64,000 bases of DNA from assembly GCA_003600225.1 (NCBI GenBank), contig QZFT01000015.1, positions 99,928 through 163,927 of the forward strand, written 5' to 3'. A model generated the notes under the pieces. It made no database searches. It was not told the DNA's origin and worked only from the letters and a program-made list of their open reading frames with translations. The DNA is from Pseudonocardiaceae bacterium YIM PH 21723. Its GTDB lineage: Bacteria > Actinomycetota > Actinomycetes > Mycobacteriales > Pseudonocardiaceae. Of the stretch, positions 55,830 to 63,881 are shown one piece after another. Position 1 is the stretch's first letter. Each line of letters opens with the position of its first letter. The translations under genes were made by a program, and so were the position numbers.

Positions 55830-56930
55830 ATGGCGGAGGTCGCCTATGTCAGCGCCTCGCGGGTCTTCTCCGGCACACCGCCAGTGCGGGCCGTGGACAA
55901 CCTCGAACTGAACGTCACCGACGGAGAATTCCTGGTTCTCGTCGGCCCGTCCGGTTCCGGAAAATCCACCGCGCTGCGGATGCTCGCCGGTCTGGAAGAC
56001 GTGGACGAAGGTGCCATCCATATCGGCGGCAAGGACGTCACTCACGTCCCGCCAAAAGGCCGCGACATCGCAATGGTCTTCCAGTCGTACGCGCTCTACC
56101 CACACATGAGCGTCGCGGAGAACATGGGCTTCGCGCTCAAGCTCCGTGGCGTGTCCAAGGCGGAGGTCCGCTCCAAGGTGGAGGAGGCGGCGAAACTCCT
56201 CGACCTGACCAAGTATCTGGACCGCAAGCCGAAGGCACTGTCCGGCGGGCAGCGGCAGCGCGTGGCCATGGGTCGCGCGATCGTCCGTGAACCCAGCGTC
56301 TTCCTGATGGACGAACCACTGTCCAACCTGGACGCGAAACTGCGGGTGGAGACCAGGGCCAATATCGCTGCCCTGCAGCAGCGACTGGGCACCACCACGA
56401 TCTACGTGACCCACGACCAGGTCGAGGCGATGACCATGGGACATCGGGTCGCGGTACTGAAGGACGGGCTGCTGCAGCAGTGCGACAGCCCGCGCACGCT
56501 CTACGACCGGCCGGCCAACGCCTTCGTGGCGGCGTTCATCGGGTCGCCCGGGATGAACCTGAAGACCGTTCCACTGGTCGCGGAGGGCGCCCAGCTGGAC
56601 GGGTTGACCGTTCCGCTCAGCCGGGAGGCGCTGGGGGCGGCGAGCGATCATCAGCTCAAGGAAGTCACCTTCGGCATCCGGCCGGAGTCCCTGCACCTGG
56701 TGTCGAGCGATCAGCCGGGTGTGGATCTCGTGGTCGAGCTCGTCGAGGAACTGGGCGCCGACGCGTACGTGTACGGCACGGTGCGCATCGGTGGCTCCGC
56801 TCAGCGGTTCATCGTCCGGGTCGACGGACGTACCCCGCCCGCCATGGGCCAGACCGTCAAGGTCGGCGTCCGGGACGCGGGCGAGGTTCACCTGTTCCAC
56901 CCGGAGACCGGCGAACGCATCGTCGGGTAG
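55830..56930 (+). CDS. msiK: Multiple-sugar import ATPase MsiK
   Basis: 366 residues of the MalK/UgpC type: Walker A GPSGSGKST, Q-loop FQSYALYPHMSVAEN, signature LSGGQRQRVAMGRA, Walker B SVFLMDEPLSNLD, H-loop VTHDQ. A C-terminal TOBE regulatory domain (about 240-366) includes FGIRPESLHL. In Streptomyces one MsiK serves many sugar importers. Here both sugar operons (16.0 and 29.5 kb) lack an ATPase, so this is the likely common motor. ATG start with GAAGGGGG upstream. Confidence 0.92.
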   Translation: MAEVAYVSASRVFSGTPPVRAVDNLELNVTDGEFLVLVGPSGSGKSTALRMLAGLEDVDEGAIHIGGKDVTHVPPKGRDIAMVFQSYALYPHMSVAENMGFALKLRGVSKAEVRSKVEEAAKLLDLTKYLDRKPKALSGGQRQRVAMGRAIVREPSVFLMDEPLSNLDAKLRVETRANIAALQQRLGTTTIYVTHDQVEAMTMGHRVAVLKDGLLQQCDSPRTLYDRPANAFVAAFIGSPGMNLKTVPLVAEGAQLDGLTVPLSREALGAASDHQLKEVTFGIRPESLHLVSSDQPGVDLVVELVEELGADAYVYGTVRIGGSAQRFIVRVDGRTPPAMGQTVKVGVRDAGEVHLFHPETGERIVG

Positions 56931-56944
56931 CAGTACTTCCCGTT

Positions 56945-56986
56945 AAGGCCGCCGTCCCCACCGCGCATGGGGGCGGCGGCCTTTTT
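56945..56986 (+). terminator. Terminator of msiK
   Basis: Stem AAGGCCGCCGTCCCCACC with a complement having one or two mismatches (GGGGGCGGCGGCCTT), ending in CTTTTTGC. A real T-tract is present, 15 bases after the stop codon. Confidence 0.9.
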
Positions 56987-56994
56987 GCTGTCGG

Positions 56995-57330
56995 GGGTGG
57001 GGGTTGGGTCTGGGCTTTTTGTCGAAGGAGGCTTCGGAGGGGAGATGGGCTGGGGCTGCGTCTTTCCTGCCTGCGTGTTGGGTGGGGGCACGCCTGTCTG
57101 GTTGTCGGGGCCGCTTCCGCAGAGGACCTGAAGGACGCCATCGTTTACTTGAGCGCACTGAAGGCGTCCTTCGTTTACCTCAGGTAAATGGTGGCGTCCT
57201 TCAGGTCCCCCCGCGCAGCGGCCTATCCCCACCAGACCGGCGTGCCCCCACCCAGCAGCCCGGCAGGAAAGACCCACACCCGAGCCCGTCTCCCCCTCCA
57301 AAGCCTCCTTCGAAAAACAGCCCGAAGCAC
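56995..57330. repeat. Composite nested inverted repeat, full copy C
   Basis: Outer arms about 57000-57105 (GTCGAAGGAGGCTTCGGAGG ... TCTTTCCTGCCTGCGTGT ... GGGGGCACGCC) and 57225-57325 (complement). The inner module GGACCTGAAGGACGCCATCG to TCCTTCGTTTAC (57124-57178) is identical to that of copy A for more than 50 bases. The CACTTGTCG module is absent. It lies in the 625-bp gap between msiK and znuA; from 57331 to 57499 I see only a short degenerate stretch and the promoter region. Confidence 0.8.
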
Positions 57331-57499
57331 CCCCACCCCCGCCGCCAGGTAACCGCATTCCCGCAGATCCATGCAGGCCTGCGCATGGGTGCTCTTGCGT
57401 ATGGGCCATTGCGGTGAAGGTCCACAACGAGCGGGCAACAACGGGACAACGGACGGGGGCTAATAGGTTGTGACTGTCGTTTCGGACATAAACTGAAGT

Positions 57500-57514
57500 C
57501 GATAACGGTTTCCA
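57500..57514. promoter_or_regulatory. Possible Zur-like operator before znuA
   Basis: CGATAACGGTTTCCA matches 12 of 15 positions of an idealised TGAAAACGGTTTTCA dyad and lies 42 bases upstream of the znuA start in an AT-rich promoter-like stretch. The dyad is imperfect. Zinc-uptake operons are normally Zur-controlled, which supports the reading only indirectly. Confidence 0.4.
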
Positions 57515-57555
57515 TTACATACTGTGGATACCCACTGTTGACCCAAGGAGTGATC

Positions 57556-58464
57556 TTGAGGCTGAAGCAGGTGGCCCGGACGGCCCCGAGCATCGCCGCA
57601 GCGCTCATCGCCGCGCTGACCCTCACCGCATGCGGCGGGAGCGGGACCGGCACAGGCGACGCGTCCGGCAACGGCAAGATCCAGGTCGTGGCATCCACCA
57701 ATGTCTGGGGGGACATCGTCACCGCCGTCGGTGGTGACCAGGTGCAGGTGAAGTCGCTGATCAGCGGCGCGAACCAGGATCCGCATTCCTACGAGAGCAC
57801 CCCCGCGGACGCGGTGGCGGCCGGCAAGGCCGACCTGATCGTCTACAACGGCGAGGGCTACGACGAGTTCGCCGCGAAACTGGCCCAGCAGAACTCGGGC
57901 AAGAAGGTCATCCAGGCCTTCGAGGTCGCGGGCGGCAAGGACAACGAGCACGTCTGGTACTCGGTGCCCGGCGTGCGCAAGGTGGCCGCCAAGGTCGCCG
58001 AGCAGCTCGGCCAGATCAAGCCCGCCGACCAGCAGAAGTTCACCGCGAACCTGACGGCGTTCACCAAGACGCTGGACGAGCTGGACGCCAAGCTGAAGTT
58101 CCTGCACGACACCTACCCCGGTGCGAAGGTGCTGATGACCGAGCCGGTCGCCGGTTACCTGGTGCAGGACGCGGGCCTGGCCGACATCACCCCGGCGAAG
58201 TTCGTGGAGGCCGTCGAGGCGGGCAACGACCCGTCCGCACAGGTCATCGCCGAGGTGAACAAGCTGGTCGACGAGCGGACGCCCCGGGTGTTGCTGTTCA
58301 ATCCGCAGACCGAGTCGCCGGTCACCAAGAAGCTGCGCGAGCAGGTTCAGGGCAAGGCGATCCCGGTCGTGGAGGTCACCGAGCTTCAGCCAGACGGCAA
58401 GACATATGCGCAGTGGATCGGCGGCGAGCTCGACAAGCTGCTGAGTGCGCTCCGGCAGCGGTAG
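57556..58464 (+). CDS. znuA: Zinc/manganese-binding lipoprotein (ZnuA-like)
   Basis: 302 residues from TTG 57556, AAGGAG 5 bases upstream. Signal peptide with lipobox LTAC (Cys26). A cluster 9 metal-binding protein: VASTNVWGDIVTAVGGD, ANQDPHSYE with metal His77, NEHVWYSVPGV with His132, and the long linker helix. A His-rich loop, common in zinc-specific members, is absent, so manganese cannot be excluded. First gene of znuA-znuC-znuB. Confidence 0.85.
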   Translation: MRLKQVARTAPSIAAALIAALTLTACGGSGTGTGDASGNGKIQVVASTNVWGDIVTAVGGDQVQVKSLISGANQDPHSYESTPADAVAAGKADLIVYNGEGYDEFAAKLAQQNSGKKVIQAFEVAGGKDNEHVWYSVPGVRKVAAKVAEQLGQIKPADQQKFTANLTAFTKTLDELDAKLKFLHDTYPGAKVLMTEPVAGYLVQDAGLADITPAKFVEAVEAGNDPSAQVIAEVNKLVDERTPRVLLFNPQTESPVTKKLREQVQGKAIPVVEVTELQPDGKTYAQWIGGELDKLLSALRQR

Positions 58465-58480
58465 AAGGGCAGGCACCACG

Positions 58481-59335
58481 ATGAGTGTTGAACCCGGCCT
58501 CGGCGCGACCGCGCTGGCGCCCCGCCCCGAACCGGAACCGGTGGTCCGGCTGCGCGGCGGGCGGTTGCGCTACGGCAACCGCGTGCTGTGGGACCAGCTG
58601 GACCTGGACATCCGGCCCGGCGAGTTCGTCGCCGTGCTCGGCCCCAACGGTTCCGGCAAGACCAGCCTGATCCGGGTACTGCTCGGCCTGCAGCAGCTGG
58701 CCGGCGGCACCGTGCAGATCGAGGGCAGCCCGGCCCGGCGCGGCAACGGACGGATCGGCTACATCCCGCAACAGCGCGCGGTGGACCCGACGCTGACCGT
58801 GCGCGGCAAGGACATGGTCGGCATGGGCCTGACCGGTCACCGCTGGGGCATCGGCCTGCCGTTCGGCCAGGCGGCACGCGAGCGCAAGCGGCTGGTCGAC
58901 CAGGCGCTGGTCGCGGTCGGCGCGAGCGAGTACGCGCACCTGCCGATCGGCATGCTGTCCGGCGGCGAGCAGCAACGGCTGCGCGTGGCCCAGGCCGTCG
59001 TCGGCAACCCCGGCCTGCTGCTGTGTGACGAGCCGCTGCTGTCGCTGGACCTGGCGCATCAGCGGATGGTCAGTCAGCTGGTGGCCAGGCGGGCCCGGGA
59101 GGCGAACACCGCCGTGGTGTTCGTGACCCACGAGATCAACCCGGTGCTGCCGCTGGTCGACCGGGTGCTCTACCTGGTCGAAGGCCGGTTCAAGATCGGC
59201 ACGCCGGACGAGGTGATGACCTCGGAGACGCTCTCCGAGCTGTTCCGCACGCCGATCAGCGTGCTGCGGGTGGACGGCAGGCTCGTGGTCGTCGGCGACC
59301 AGGAACCGATCGTGCACCACCACGTGGAGGCATGA
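58481..59335 (+). CDS. znuC: Metal ABC transporter ATPase (ZnuC-like)
   Basis: 284 residues from ATG 58481. Walker A GPNGSGKTS, signature LSGGEQQRLRVAQA, Walker B LLLCDEPLLSLD, H-loop VTHEINPVLP. The C-terminal extension VLRVDGRLVVVGDQEPIVHH ends in HHHVEA, a possible metal-binding tail. It begins 16 bases after znuA and is adjacent to the permease gene. Confidence 0.9.
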   Translation: MSVEPGLGATALAPRPEPEPVVRLRGGRLRYGNRVLWDQLDLDIRPGEFVAVLGPNGSGKTSLIRVLLGLQQLAGGTVQIEGSPARRGNGRIGYIPQQRAVDPTLTVRGKDMVGMGLTGHRWGIGLPFGQAARERKRLVDQALVAVGASEYAHLPIGMLSGGEQQRLRVAQAVVGNPGLLLCDEPLLSLDLAHQRMVSQLVARRAREANTAVVFVTHEINPVLPLVDRVLYLVEGRFKIGTPDEVMTSETLSELFRTPISVLRVDGRLVVVGDQEPIVHHHVEA

Positions 59336-59336
59336 G

Positions 59337-60188
59337 ATGGACTTCTTCACCACGACCGGCGACATGCTGCAGCTGGGATTCGTGCAGCAGGCCCTACTGG
59401 CCGCCGCCGTCCTGGGCCTGGCCTCCGGGGTACTCGCCCCGCTGGTGGTGGCCCGGCAGATGGCGTTCGCCGTGCACGGCACCGCCGAGCTGGCGTTCAC
59501 CGGTGCGGCGGCCGCGTTGCTGCTCGGCCTCAGCACCGGTGGAGGCGCGTTGATCGGCGCGTTGCTGGCCGCGGCGTTGCTGGGCGTCCTGTCGCTGCGG
59601 GGCAAGGAGCGGGACGCGGTGATCGGCGTCGTGCTGGCCTTCGGTCTCGGCCTCGGCGTGCTGTTCCAGGGGCTCTACAAGGGCCGGACCAGCAACAAGT
59701 TCTCGCTGCTCGTCGGGCAGATCATCAGCACCGACAGCACCGACCTGGTGCTGCTGTGCGGCTCGGCCATCATCGTGCTGATCATCATCGCGGTGATCTA
59801 CCGGCCGCTGCTGTTCGCCAGTGTCGACCCGGACGTCGCGATGGCGCGTGGCGTTCCGGTGCGCGCGTTCGGGCCACTGTTCGCGGTCCTGGTCGGCGTC
59901 GCCACCTCACTGGGTGTCCAGCTGGTCGGCGCCTTGCTGGTGCTCTCGCTCATGGTCACCCCCGGAGCGGCGGCGGCGCGGGTCACCGCGAATCCGGTGA
60001 CCGCCACCGTCCTCGCGGTGCTGTTCGCCGAGACCGCGGTGCTCGGCGGCATCGTGTTGTCGCTGGCCCCCGGCCTGCAGATCAGCGCGTTCGTCACGAT
60101 CATCAGCTTCAGCATCTACGTGATCTGCCGGCTGATCGGCAACCGCCGCGTCGAGCGGCTGCCGAAGCTTCAACCGGTTCTCGTCTGA
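59337..60188 (+). CDS. znuB: Metal ABC transporter permease (ZnuB-like)
   Basis: 283 residues, about nine helices of the ABC-3 family: LGLASGVLAPLVVARQMAFAVHGTAELAFTGAA, RGVPVRAFGPLFAVLVGVATSLG, VGALLVLSLMVTPGAAA. It completes the importer. One base separates it from znuC; a strong hairpin follows 4 bases after the stop. Confidence 0.92.
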   Translation: MDFFTTTGDMLQLGFVQQALLAAAVLGLASGVLAPLVVARQMAFAVHGTAELAFTGAAAALLLGLSTGGGALIGALLAAALLGVLSLRGKERDAVIGVVLAFGLGLGVLFQGLYKGRTSNKFSLLVGQIISTDSTDLVLLCGSAIIVLIIIAVIYRPLLFASVDPDVAMARGVPVRAFGPLFAVLVGVATSLGVQLVGALLVLSLMVTPGAAAARVTANPVTATVLAVLFAETAVLGGIVLSLAPGLQISAFVTIISFSIYVICRLIGNRRVERLPKLQPVLV

Positions 60189-60192
60189 GCAC

Positions 60193-60224
60193 GCGCCGGA
60201 AACTCAGCGATGAGTTTCCGGCGC
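60193..60224 (+). terminator. Terminator of the znu operon
   Basis: Perfect 14-bp stem GCGCCGGAAACTCA / TGAGTTTCCGGCGC with tetraloop GCGA, 4 bases behind the znuB stop. Confidence 0.88.
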
Positions 60225-60243
60225 CGCACGGGTCTCTACCGGC

Positions 60244-61107
60244 ATGACGAGCACGCACATCCTGAGCATCCCCGGCGCCGAGATCACCTACGACGTGCGC
60301 GGCCCACTGCCCACCGCGGACGGCCGCCCGCCGCTGCTGATGCTCGGCCAGCCGATGACCGCCGACGGGTTCGCCACCCTGGCGGGTTTCCTGCCGGACC
60401 GCACCGTGGTCACCTACGACCCGCGTGGCCTCGGCCGCAGTACGCGCAGCGACGGCCGCACCGACAACACACCGCAGGTGCAGGCCGAGGACGTCCACGC
60501 CCTCATCGAGACGATCGGCGGACCGGTCGACGTGTTCGCCAGCAGCGGCGGCGCGGTGACCGCGCTGGCCCTGGTCGCCGCACATCCCGGCGATGTGCGC
60601 ACCCTGGTCGCGCACGAACCGCCTCTGCTCGCGGTGCTGCCGGATGCCGACACCGCCGGCCGCGCCTGCAAGGGCTTCCGCGACGCGTACCAGGCCGGTG
60701 GGTTCGGCGCAGGAATGGCCGCCTTCATCGTCTTCACCTCATGGCAGGGCGAGTTCACCGAGGACTACTTCGCGCAGCCGCCTGCCGACCCGGCCGCGTT
60801 CGGGCTGCCCGCGGCGGACGACGGCGAGCGCGGAGATCCGCTGCTGTCGGACAGTTCGCTGGCGGTCATCGACTACCGGCCGGACGTGGAGGCTCTGCTC
60901 GCCTCACCGGCCAGGGTGCTGATCGCGGTGGGCGAGGAGACCGGTGACGCCTTCACCGCCCGCACCGCACGTGCCATGGCCACCCTGCTGGGGCAGGAGG
61001 CCGTGGTCTTCCCCAGTCACCACGGCGGCTTCGCCGGCGACGAGTTCGGCTACCCCGGTAAGCCGGAGGCCTTCGCCAGGCGCCTCGAAGAGGCCCTGGC
61101 CGGTTAG
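60244..61107 (+). CDS. Alpha/beta hydrolase
   Basis: 287 residues, no signal peptide. LLMLGQPMTADGFATLAGFL, TVVTYDPRGLGRSTRSDG, VDVFASSGGAVTALALVAAHP with a nucleophile elbow A-S-S-G-G instead of the canonical G-x-S-x-G, and FPSHHGGFAGDE with the catalytic His. Similar actinobacterial genes are annotated as hydrolases of unknown substrate. It stands behind the znu terminator, convergent with the GNAT genes. Confidence 0.82.
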   Translation: MTSTHILSIPGAEITYDVRGPLPTADGRPPLLMLGQPMTADGFATLAGFLPDRTVVTYDPRGLGRSTRSDGRTDNTPQVQAEDVHALIETIGGPVDVFASSGGAVTALALVAAHPGDVRTLVAHEPPLLAVLPDADTAGRACKGFRDAYQAGGFGAGMAAFIVFTSWQGEFTEDYFAQPPADPAAFGLPAADDGERGDPLLSDSSLAVIDYRPDVEALLASPARVLIAVGEETGDAFTARTARAMATLLGQEAVVFPSHHGGFAGDEFGYPGKPEAFARRLEEALAG

Positions 61108-61616
61108 GAGTCGGTGCGCAACCTGGCGTACAGGACGCAGTCGCGCCACTGGCCGTTCAGGAACCAGCCCTCGCGGATCACGGCCTCCCGCTGGAAGCCG
61201 GCCTTCTCCAGGCAGCGCTGCTCGGCGATGTTGTCGAGCAGCGTGTCCGCCTCGACGCGGTGCACGGTGGTGTGCGCGAACAGGTAGTCCGCGAGCATCC
61301 GCTGGGCGGTGGCCCCGTATCCCCGTCCCCGGTGGTCCGTGAGCACCATGCCACCGATCCCCAGACATCGGCCCAGGTCATTGGGGCCGTGCTGGTTGCG
61401 GTACCAGGTGACCCAGCCGACCGGGGCGCCGTCGGCCTCCACCACGAACCGGCCGAGGTCCTCGCTCAGATAGCCGTGCTCGGCGAACCGCTTCCGCATG
61501 CGCCGGCCGCTGACGAAGCCGGTCCAGACGTGGTCGCCGACCTGGTCCCGGTCCTGCATGGTGGCGATCATCCAGTCGAGGTCGCGCTCGGTGAGCGGGC
61601 GCAGGGTCGCCGTCAT
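61104..61616 (-). CDS. GNAT N-acetyltransferase (array gene 4)
   Basis: 170 residues: TLRPLTERDLDWMIATMQD at the start, acetyl-CoA loop DHRGRGYGATAQRMLADYLF, VHRVEADTLLDNIAEQRCLEKAGFQREAVIREGWF near the end. RimJ/RimL-like. It overlaps the preceding gene by ATGA and overlaps the convergent hydrolase stop. Last of four paralogues. Confidence 0.88.
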   Translation of the reverse strand: MTATLRPLTERDLDWMIATMQDRDQVGDHVWTGFVSGRRMRKRFAEHGYLSEDLGRFVVEADGAPVGWVTWYRNQHGPNDLGRCLGIGGMVLTDHRGRGYGATAQRMLADYLFAHTTVHRVEADTLLDNIAEQRCLEKAGFQREAVIREGWFLNGQWRDCVLYARLRTDS

Positions 61617-62137
61617 GACTCGCCCCGCAGCAGGCTGTAGACCACGCAGTCACGCCAGCGTCCACGCAGGAACCAGGCGCCGCGGAACACGCCGTCCCGC
61701 TGGAAGCCCGCCTTCTCCAGCGCGCGCTGCTCGGCGATGTTCTCCGGCAGCGTGTCGGCCTCGATGCGGCGCACGGTGGAATGCGCGAACAGATAGTCGG
61801 CCAGCAGGCGCTGCGCCGCCGAACCATGGCCCCGGCCTCGGTGTTCCGGCCACAGTGAGATGCCGATGCCCCAGCAGAACGCCGCCTCGTTCGGGCCGTA
61901 GAACTTGCGGTACCAGAGGACGATGCCGATCGGCCCGGTGTCCGCGAGATCGATCACCAGCCTGCCGTCGCTCGCGGTGAGGAAGCCGGTTTCGGCGAAC
62001 CTGCGCCGCTGGTTCTGCGTGCCGGTGAAGCCCGACCAGGTGTCCTGGCCGAGAAAGTCCTCGTCGAACGTGTAGCGGTCCAGCCAGTCGAGATCGCTCT
62101 CGCGCACCGGACGCAGCCGTAAGTCCCCCATTTTCAT
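61613..62137 (-). CDS. GNAT N-acetyltransferase (array gene 3)
   Basis: 174 residues: LRLRPVRESDLDWLDRYTFD, acetyl-CoA loop EHRGRGHGSAAQRLLADYLF, and EADTLPENIAEQRALEKAGFQRDGVFRGAWF. Closest in pattern to array gene 1 (LRPVRExDLxWLxRY). A gap of 22 bases separates it from array gene 2, and it couples to gene 4 by a 4-base overlap. Confidence 0.88.
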   Translation of the reverse strand: MKMGDLRLRPVRESDLDWLDRYTFDEDFLGQDTWSGFTGTQNQRRRFAETGFLTASDGRLVIDLADTGPIGIVLWYRKFYGPNEAAFCWGIGISLWPEHRGRGHGSAAQRLLADYLFAHSTVRRIEADTLPENIAEQRALEKAGFQRDGVFRGAWFLRGRWRDCVVYSLLRGES

Positions 62138-62159
62138 GGGGACAAACCTAGTTGGATGA

Positions 62160-62669
62160 TCAACCGTCCGCAGCTGTTTCGGCGTCCGTGCGCAGCCTGC
62201 TGTAGATCACGCAGTCCCGCCAGCGCCCTTGCACGAACCAGCTCCCGCGGATCACCCCGTCCCGCCGGAAGCCGGCCTTCTCCAGCGCGCGCTGCTCGGC
62301 GAAGTTGTCATCCAGCGTGCCGGCCTGGACGCGATGCACCGGGGTGACCGCGAACAGGTACTCGACGAGCAGCCGCTGGGCCTCGGTGCCATGGCCGCGC
62401 CCGCGGTGCTCCGGCCACAGCCGGATGCCGATGTCGATCGCCGACTGCTCCGAGCGCCAGCTGACCATGCCGACCGGTTCGCCGTCCGCCAGCACGGTGA
62501 GCCTGCTGATCTCCGGTGTCAGGAACCCGTTCTCCGCGAACTGGGCACGTAGCCGGACGGTGTTCCGGAAGCCTCCGGAGGACGCGTCACCGGTCTGGAC
62601 GGCCCGCCGATCCTCAGTGATCAACCGCTCCACGTCGGCCTCGGTCATCGGTCGCAGAGTCACCGTCAT
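62160..62669 (-). CDS. GNAT N-acetyltransferase (array gene 2)
   Basis: 169 residues: TLRPMTEADVERLITEDRR, acetyl-CoA loop EHRGRGHGTEAQRLLVEYLF, and VQAGTLDDNFAEQRALEKAGFRRDGVIRGSWF. Overlaps array gene 1 by ATGA. The N-terminal substrate half differs most from its neighbours. Confidence 0.88.
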   Translation of the reverse strand: MTVTLRPMTEADVERLITEDRRAVQTGDASSGGFRNTVRLRAQFAENGFLTPEISRLTVLADGEPVGMVSWRSEQSAIDIGIRLWPEHRGRGHGTEAQRLLVEYLFAVTPVHRVQAGTLDDNFAEQRALEKAGFRRDGVIRGSWFVQGRWRDCVIYSRLRTDAETAADG

Positions 62670-63190
62670 CGCTCACCTCGCAACAGGCCGTAGACGACGG
62701 TGTCCCGCCACTGGCCGCGCTGGAACCAGTACTCGCGCAGCACCGCGTCCCGCCGGAAGCCCGCCTTCTCCAGCGCCCGCTGCTCGGCGATGTTGTCGGT
62801 CAGGGTCAGGGCTTCGACGCGGTTCACCGGCGTATGCGCGAAGAGGTAGTCGGCCATCATCCGCTGCGCCTGGGTCCCGTGCCCCTGCCCCCGGTGCTCC
62901 GGCCAGAGCGCGATGCCGATCTCCCAGCACGGGGCGCCGAAGTTGCCGCCGTAGACCTGGCTGCGCCAGGAGATGGTGCCGAGCGGTAATCCGGTGGCGG
63001 TCTCCACGACGAGCCTGCCGTCGATGTCGGAGAGGTAGCCGTCCTCGGCGAATCGCCTGCGTACCTTGCCGGGGTCGCTGAAGCCGGTCCAGTCGAATTC
63101 GCCGCCGAAGTCCGGCTCGCGGAAGTACCGCTCCAGCCAGCTCAGGTCGGCCTCGCGCACCGGGCGCAGTCGTATGTCCCCCGAGGTCAT
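62666..63190 (-). CDS. GNAT N-acetyltransferase (array gene 1)
   Basis: 174 residues from ATG 63190: IRLRPVREADLSWLERYFRE, GTISWRSQVYGGNFG, acetyl-CoA loop EHRGQGHGTQAQRMMADYLF, and LTDNIAEQRALEKAGFRRDAVLREYWF. A longer frame to 63352 lacks a start signal and runs through a hairpin, so it is rejected. First gene of the four-gene array. Confidence 0.88.
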   Translation of the reverse strand: MTSGDIRLRPVREADLSWLERYFREPDFGGEFDWTGFSDPGKVRRRFAEDGYLSDIDGRLVVETATGLPLGTISWRSQVYGGNFGAPCWEIGIALWPEHRGQGHGTQAQRMMADYLFAHTPVNRVEALTLTDNIAEQRALEKAGFRRDAVLREYWFQRGQWRDTVVYGLLRGER

Positions 63191-63224
63191 GGATCGAACG
63201 TAACGGGCGGGCGCTTCGGACGCA

Positions 63225-63262
63225 GCCCATTTTCGCCACTTGCGCGGGTGGCGAAAATGGGC
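63225..63262. repeat. Hairpin in the leader of the GNAT array
   Basis: Perfect 15-bp arms GCCCATTTTCGCCAC / GTGGCGAAAATGGGC with an 8-base loop, 35 bases upstream of the first GNAT start. It may be a leader hairpin or an operator; as a terminator it would have to serve a transcript from the left, which does not exist. Confidence 0.6.
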
Positions 63263-63418
63263 CGCAAGTCCTGGAATTGCGCGCGTTTCCAGTCCGATCC
63301 ATCGGACGCCGCCACCATAAACGTCGATTAAGACCTGGTCAAATTGCGTCACAAGATGGTCAAAGTTTCAGCAAAACCCGTCTCCACCAGCGATTACGTG
63401 ACACAGATCGCATCGGGG

Positions 63419-63447
63419 GAAATAGTAGAGAATGAAACTACTATTTC
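63419..63447. repeat. AT-rich hairpin upstream of the small receiver-like gene
   Basis: Perfect 10-bp arms GAAATAGTAG / CTACTATTTC with a 9-base loop AGAATGAAA. Unusual for its low GC. It lies 65 bases upstream of the ATG at 63512 and could be an operator for a dimeric regulator. Confidence 0.5.
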
Positions 63448-63511
63448 GCCGATAAAGGAAGATAATTGTCAGTATTGACCTCTAGTTAGCTGGAAGTTCT
63501 AAGCTTCTGAT

Positions 63512-63808
63512 ATGCGGATTCTGTGCGTAGGACGACGGCAGGACGTCATGGACCCGATCCTGGCCACGCTGCGGGCCGAGGGCATCGACGCCGAGGGCGT
63601 GGTGGACCCGGAACTGGCCCTGGCGGCGATCCCCGGCGGCGGGTTCGAGGTCCTCCAGCTCGGCGGCGGAGTGCCCGCCGAGCCGAGGGCGGCGCTGAAG
63701 GAACTGGCCGCGGCGCACGGCATGCGGGTACTGGAGGAGTCGGCCGCCGATTGGCAGGACGACTTCCCGGGGTTCGCCCGCGCCCGGCTGCTGCCCCACC
63801 TGCGGTGA
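63512..63808 (+). CDS. Small receiver-like protein of unknown function
   Basis: 98 residues. It starts MRILCVGRRQDVMDPILATL and has an alternating beta/alpha pattern like the first half of a response-regulator or Rossmann fold (DAEGVVDPELALAAIPGGGF, EVLQLGGGVPAE), but no phosphoacceptor Asp block. No family is named with confidence. Its stop is followed by a composite-repeat arm. Confidence 0.5.
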   Translation: MRILCVGRRQDVMDPILATLRAEGIDAEGVVDPELALAAIPGGGFEVLQLGGGVPAEPRAALKELAAAHGMRVLEESAADWQDDFPGFARARLLPHLR

Positions 63809-63814
63809 GTCTGG

Positions 63815-63881
63815 GGGGGACGGCTTTGGAGGAGGAGACGGGCTCGGGGCCTGGGTCTTTCCTGCCTGGCTGTTGGGTGGG
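63815..63881. repeat. Composite repeat, left arm only (copy E), cut by an IS110-like element
   Basis: GGCTTTGGAGGAGGAGACGG ... GGGTCTTTCCTGCCTGGCTG then TTGGGTGGG agree with the left arms of copies A-C. After TTGGGTGGG the others continue GGCACGCC, while here the sequence switches to TGTCCCTATGGG, which is read as the end of the mobile element. Confidence 0.7.

Larger units (their letters stand above)
63191..63511. other. AT-rich spacer between the GNAT array and the small receiver-like gene
   Basis: 321 bp holding two perfect hairpins (63225-63262 and 63419-63447) and a marked fall in GC from about 63310 to 63510. No gene seen. Divergent promoters are expected here. Confidence 0.55.
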
